Below, piece after piece: positions 53,970 to 55,513 of a DNA stretch of 55,513 nt (the stretch's first letter is position 1; the number at the start of each line of letters is the position of its first letter). Source of the stretch: an uncultured Pseudomonadota bacterium (GTDB lineage: Bacteria > Pseudomonadota > Gammaproteobacteria > Methylococcales > Methylomonadaceae); contig CAINDC010000143.1 in NCBI GenBank assembly GCA_903847275.1, positions 1 to 55,513 of the forward strand, in the 5' to 3' direction. Made by a program: the position numbers and the translations under genes. The notes beneath the pieces are model-generated. The model saw only the letters and a list, made by a program, of their open reading frames with translations, had not been told where the DNA came from and ran no database searches.

Positions 53970-54878
53970 TTACACATTCACTTCGTTAAACAATCCTGTT
54001 GATAAATAGCGATCACCTCGATCACAAATAATCGTCACAATCACCGCATTTTCGACTTCATTTGCTAATTTCAATGCCGCAAAAACTGCCCCGCCTGATG
54101 AAACACCTGCAAAAACGCCTTCTTCTTTCGCTAATCGTCGTGTCATATTTTCAGCAGATAATTGGTCAACTTCAATAATTTGATTTACACGAGTTGGGTC
54201 ATAAATTTTCGGCAAATACTCAGGTGTCCAACGACGAATCCCAGCAATTTTTGAATCACCTTGCGGTTGTACACCGACGATTTGAATGTTTGAATTTTGT
54301 TCAGTAAGGTATTTCGACGTTCCCATAATTGTTCCTGTCGTTCCCATTGCACTCACAAAATGTGTAATGGTTCCTTTTGTATCGCGCCAAATTTCAACGC
54401 CCGTCGTTTCGTAATGCGCTCGCGGATTATCGGGATTTGAAAATTGGTCGAGAATTTTGCCTTTGCCTGCCAATTCCATTTCACGCGCCAAATCAATCGC
54501 CGCCTCCATGCTTCCTGATGCTGGCGTTAAAATAATTTCTGCACCATACGCTTGCATTGCTGCAACCCGTTCAGCCGTCATATTGTCAGGCATAATCAGC
54601 GTCATTTTATAACCTTTAATCGCTGCCGCCATCGCCAATGCAATGCCTGTATTTCCGCTGGTTGCTTCAATTAAACGATCGCCTGATTTGATTTCGCCGC
54701 GTTCTTCGGCACGAGTAATCATGCTTAATGCAGGTCTATCTTTGACCGAACCCGCTGGATTATTACCTTCGAGTTTGAGTAAAACGGTGTTACTCGAATG
54801 ATATGGCAAACGTTGCAAACGCACTAACGGCGTATTGCCAACAAAATTTTCAAGTGTTGGATAATTGTTCATTTTCAA
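53970..54878 (-). CDS. cysM: Cysteine synthase B
   Basis: A 302-residue PLP enzyme making cysteine (or S-sulfocysteine) from O-acetylserine. K46 in NNPAGSVKDRPAL binds PLP; EATSGNTGIALAMAAAIKGY binds the substrate; KEEGVFAGVSSGGAVFAAL is typical. The CysM rather than CysK assignment rests on length and on the PAGSVKDRPA context. It is followed by a secreted-protein gene 43 bases upstream on the same strand. Confidence 0.93.
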   Translation of the reverse strand: MKMNNYPTLENFVGNTPLVRLQRLPYHSSNTVLLKLEGNNPAGSVKDRPALSMITRAEERGEIKSGDRLIEATSGNTGIALAMAAAIKGYKMTLIMPDNMTAERVAAMQAYGAEIILTPASGSMEAAIDLAREMELAGKGKILDQFSNPDNPRAHYETTGVEIWRDTKGTITHFVSAMGTTGTIMGTSKYLTEQNSNIQIVGVQPQGDSKIAGIRRWTPEYLPKIYDPTRVNQIIEVDQLSAENMTRRLAKEEGVFAGVSSGGAVFAALKLANEVENAVIVTIICDRGDRYLSTGLFNEVNV

Positions 54879-54921
54879 AACTCCTCGCTAATCTTCCAAC
54901 GACGACAAAATAACAAAATTT

Positions 54922-55473
54922 TTATCTCACCCCCTGACTTTCAGTAATTAAAGGAAGATTATCGCAAGTCACATCAATGAAGTTTTTTAAATTCGTGGCT
55001 GTTTCCGAGTTGGCTTTATAAACGTCTGGCATTGGAGAGTCAGAGATTGGTTTCACACTTAACAATGGGACTTTCGTTTTTTTGTTATAAGCATGGTAAA
55101 TTGCAGATACACTATCTCCAGGCATATAGTTAGCAGAGTAAATAGGTCCCATTGGTGATGATGAGTAAGTCTTTTCGCCATTAACTTGGACTTCTGAAAC
55201 AACAGCTGCAATCTTTTTCGGTATCAAAACTTTGTCGATTGAAATTGGGTAAGTGACTTTTGAAATTAAATCCCCCGTTTGATATTGAATGACCATTTTT
55301 GCATCGTCTTGAATTGAGCAAATTTTTTTCACATTACGCTCAATTCCCATTGGATTTTCTTGCATTGAATTTATATCGTTATAAGTACGTTCAACAATTT
55401 TTTCCAACAAAACAGCAGATTGTGCAGCACTTGCAAACGCAAGTGTTAATGATGCGACGATAATTTTTTTCAT
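54922..55473 (-). CDS. Exported protein of unknown function
   Basis: A 183-residue protein with a Sec signal peptide (MKKIIVASLTLAFASAAQSA, cleavage after about residue 20). The mature part has two cysteines (about 52 and 176) that could form one disulfide, and SSPMGPIYSANYMPGDSV as its most distinctive stretch. No recognised domain. AGGAAAA precedes the ATG. A periplasmic or surface role is likely from the signal alone. Confidence 0.75.
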   Translation of the reverse strand: MKKIIVASLTLAFASAAQSAVLLEKIVERTYNDINSMQENPMGIERNVKKICSIQDDAKMVIQYQTGDLISKVTYPISIDKVLIPKKIAAVVSEVQVNGEKTYSSSPMGPIYSANYMPGDSVSAIYHAYNKKTKVPLLSVKPISDSPMPDVYKANSETATNLKNFIDVTCDNLPLITESQGVR

Positions 55474-55513
55474 AATTTTTCCTGATTTTGAATTGATAAA
55501 AAAGGCACAAGAA

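Overview
The window reads as a chromosomal segment of a low-GC gammaproteobacterium. The best evidence is the gene order ypjD | ffh-rpsP-rimM-trmD-rplS, followed by xerD, prmA, accBC, dusB, mlaA, rnt and a PatZ-type acetyltransferase, all of gammaproteobacterial type. AT-rich third positions, T1SS/RTX surface proteins, HicBA and RelE-like modules and an ISKra4-type element would suit the Beggiatoales/Thiotrichales or Methylococcales neighbourhood. That placement is inference; no rRNA gene is present to settle it.

Region 1 (1-3900) is accessory DNA. A PrimPol-type replication gene has lost its 3' end to an insertion sequence whose transposase starts at base 79 and runs off the window. Upstream of it lie three tiny membrane-peptide ORFs, a perfect palindrome, a DUF6447-like gene, a hicBA module and a RelE/HigB-type toxin with a very short antitoxin. 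The two toxin-antitoxin modules share the same leader: 27 identical bases containing an extended -10, at the same distance from the first start codon.

Region 2 (3900-16260) holds two giant cell-surface genes read on the minus strand. First comes a 1630-residue Ig-like, repeat-rich protein, then a 2364-residue RTX/SwmB-like protein that could be an S-layer or adhesin protein. Their promoter region has a consensus -35, a weaker -10, a direct 9-bp repeat and a perfect CRP-type site TGTGA-N6-TCACA. No type I secretion transporter lies in the window.

Region 3 (16260-26700) is housekeeping: ypjD facing ffh, the ribosomal/tRNA-modification operon, xerD, an lpxA-family gene, uup, tRNA-Ser(GGA), a beta-hydroxyacid dehydrogenase, a small membrane protein, an isochorismatase-family hydrolase and a HopJ-family protein.

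Region 4 (26700-27710) is a scar of nested mobile-element debris. It contains two right ends of an ISKra4-like element, an IS1-like transposase tail and three direct copies of a 24-bp repeat, the last of which forms the C-terminal tail of dusB.

Region 5 (27610-55513) is core metabolism and maintenance: dusB, prmA, accBC, aroQ, bioD, mtaB, sucA, coaBC, purC, the ilvI-ilvH-x-ilvC cluster, argJ, mutM, mlaA, rnt, yajD, thrC, patZ, an exported FKBP isomerase and cysM. Six genes here have no recognised function or only a tentative one.
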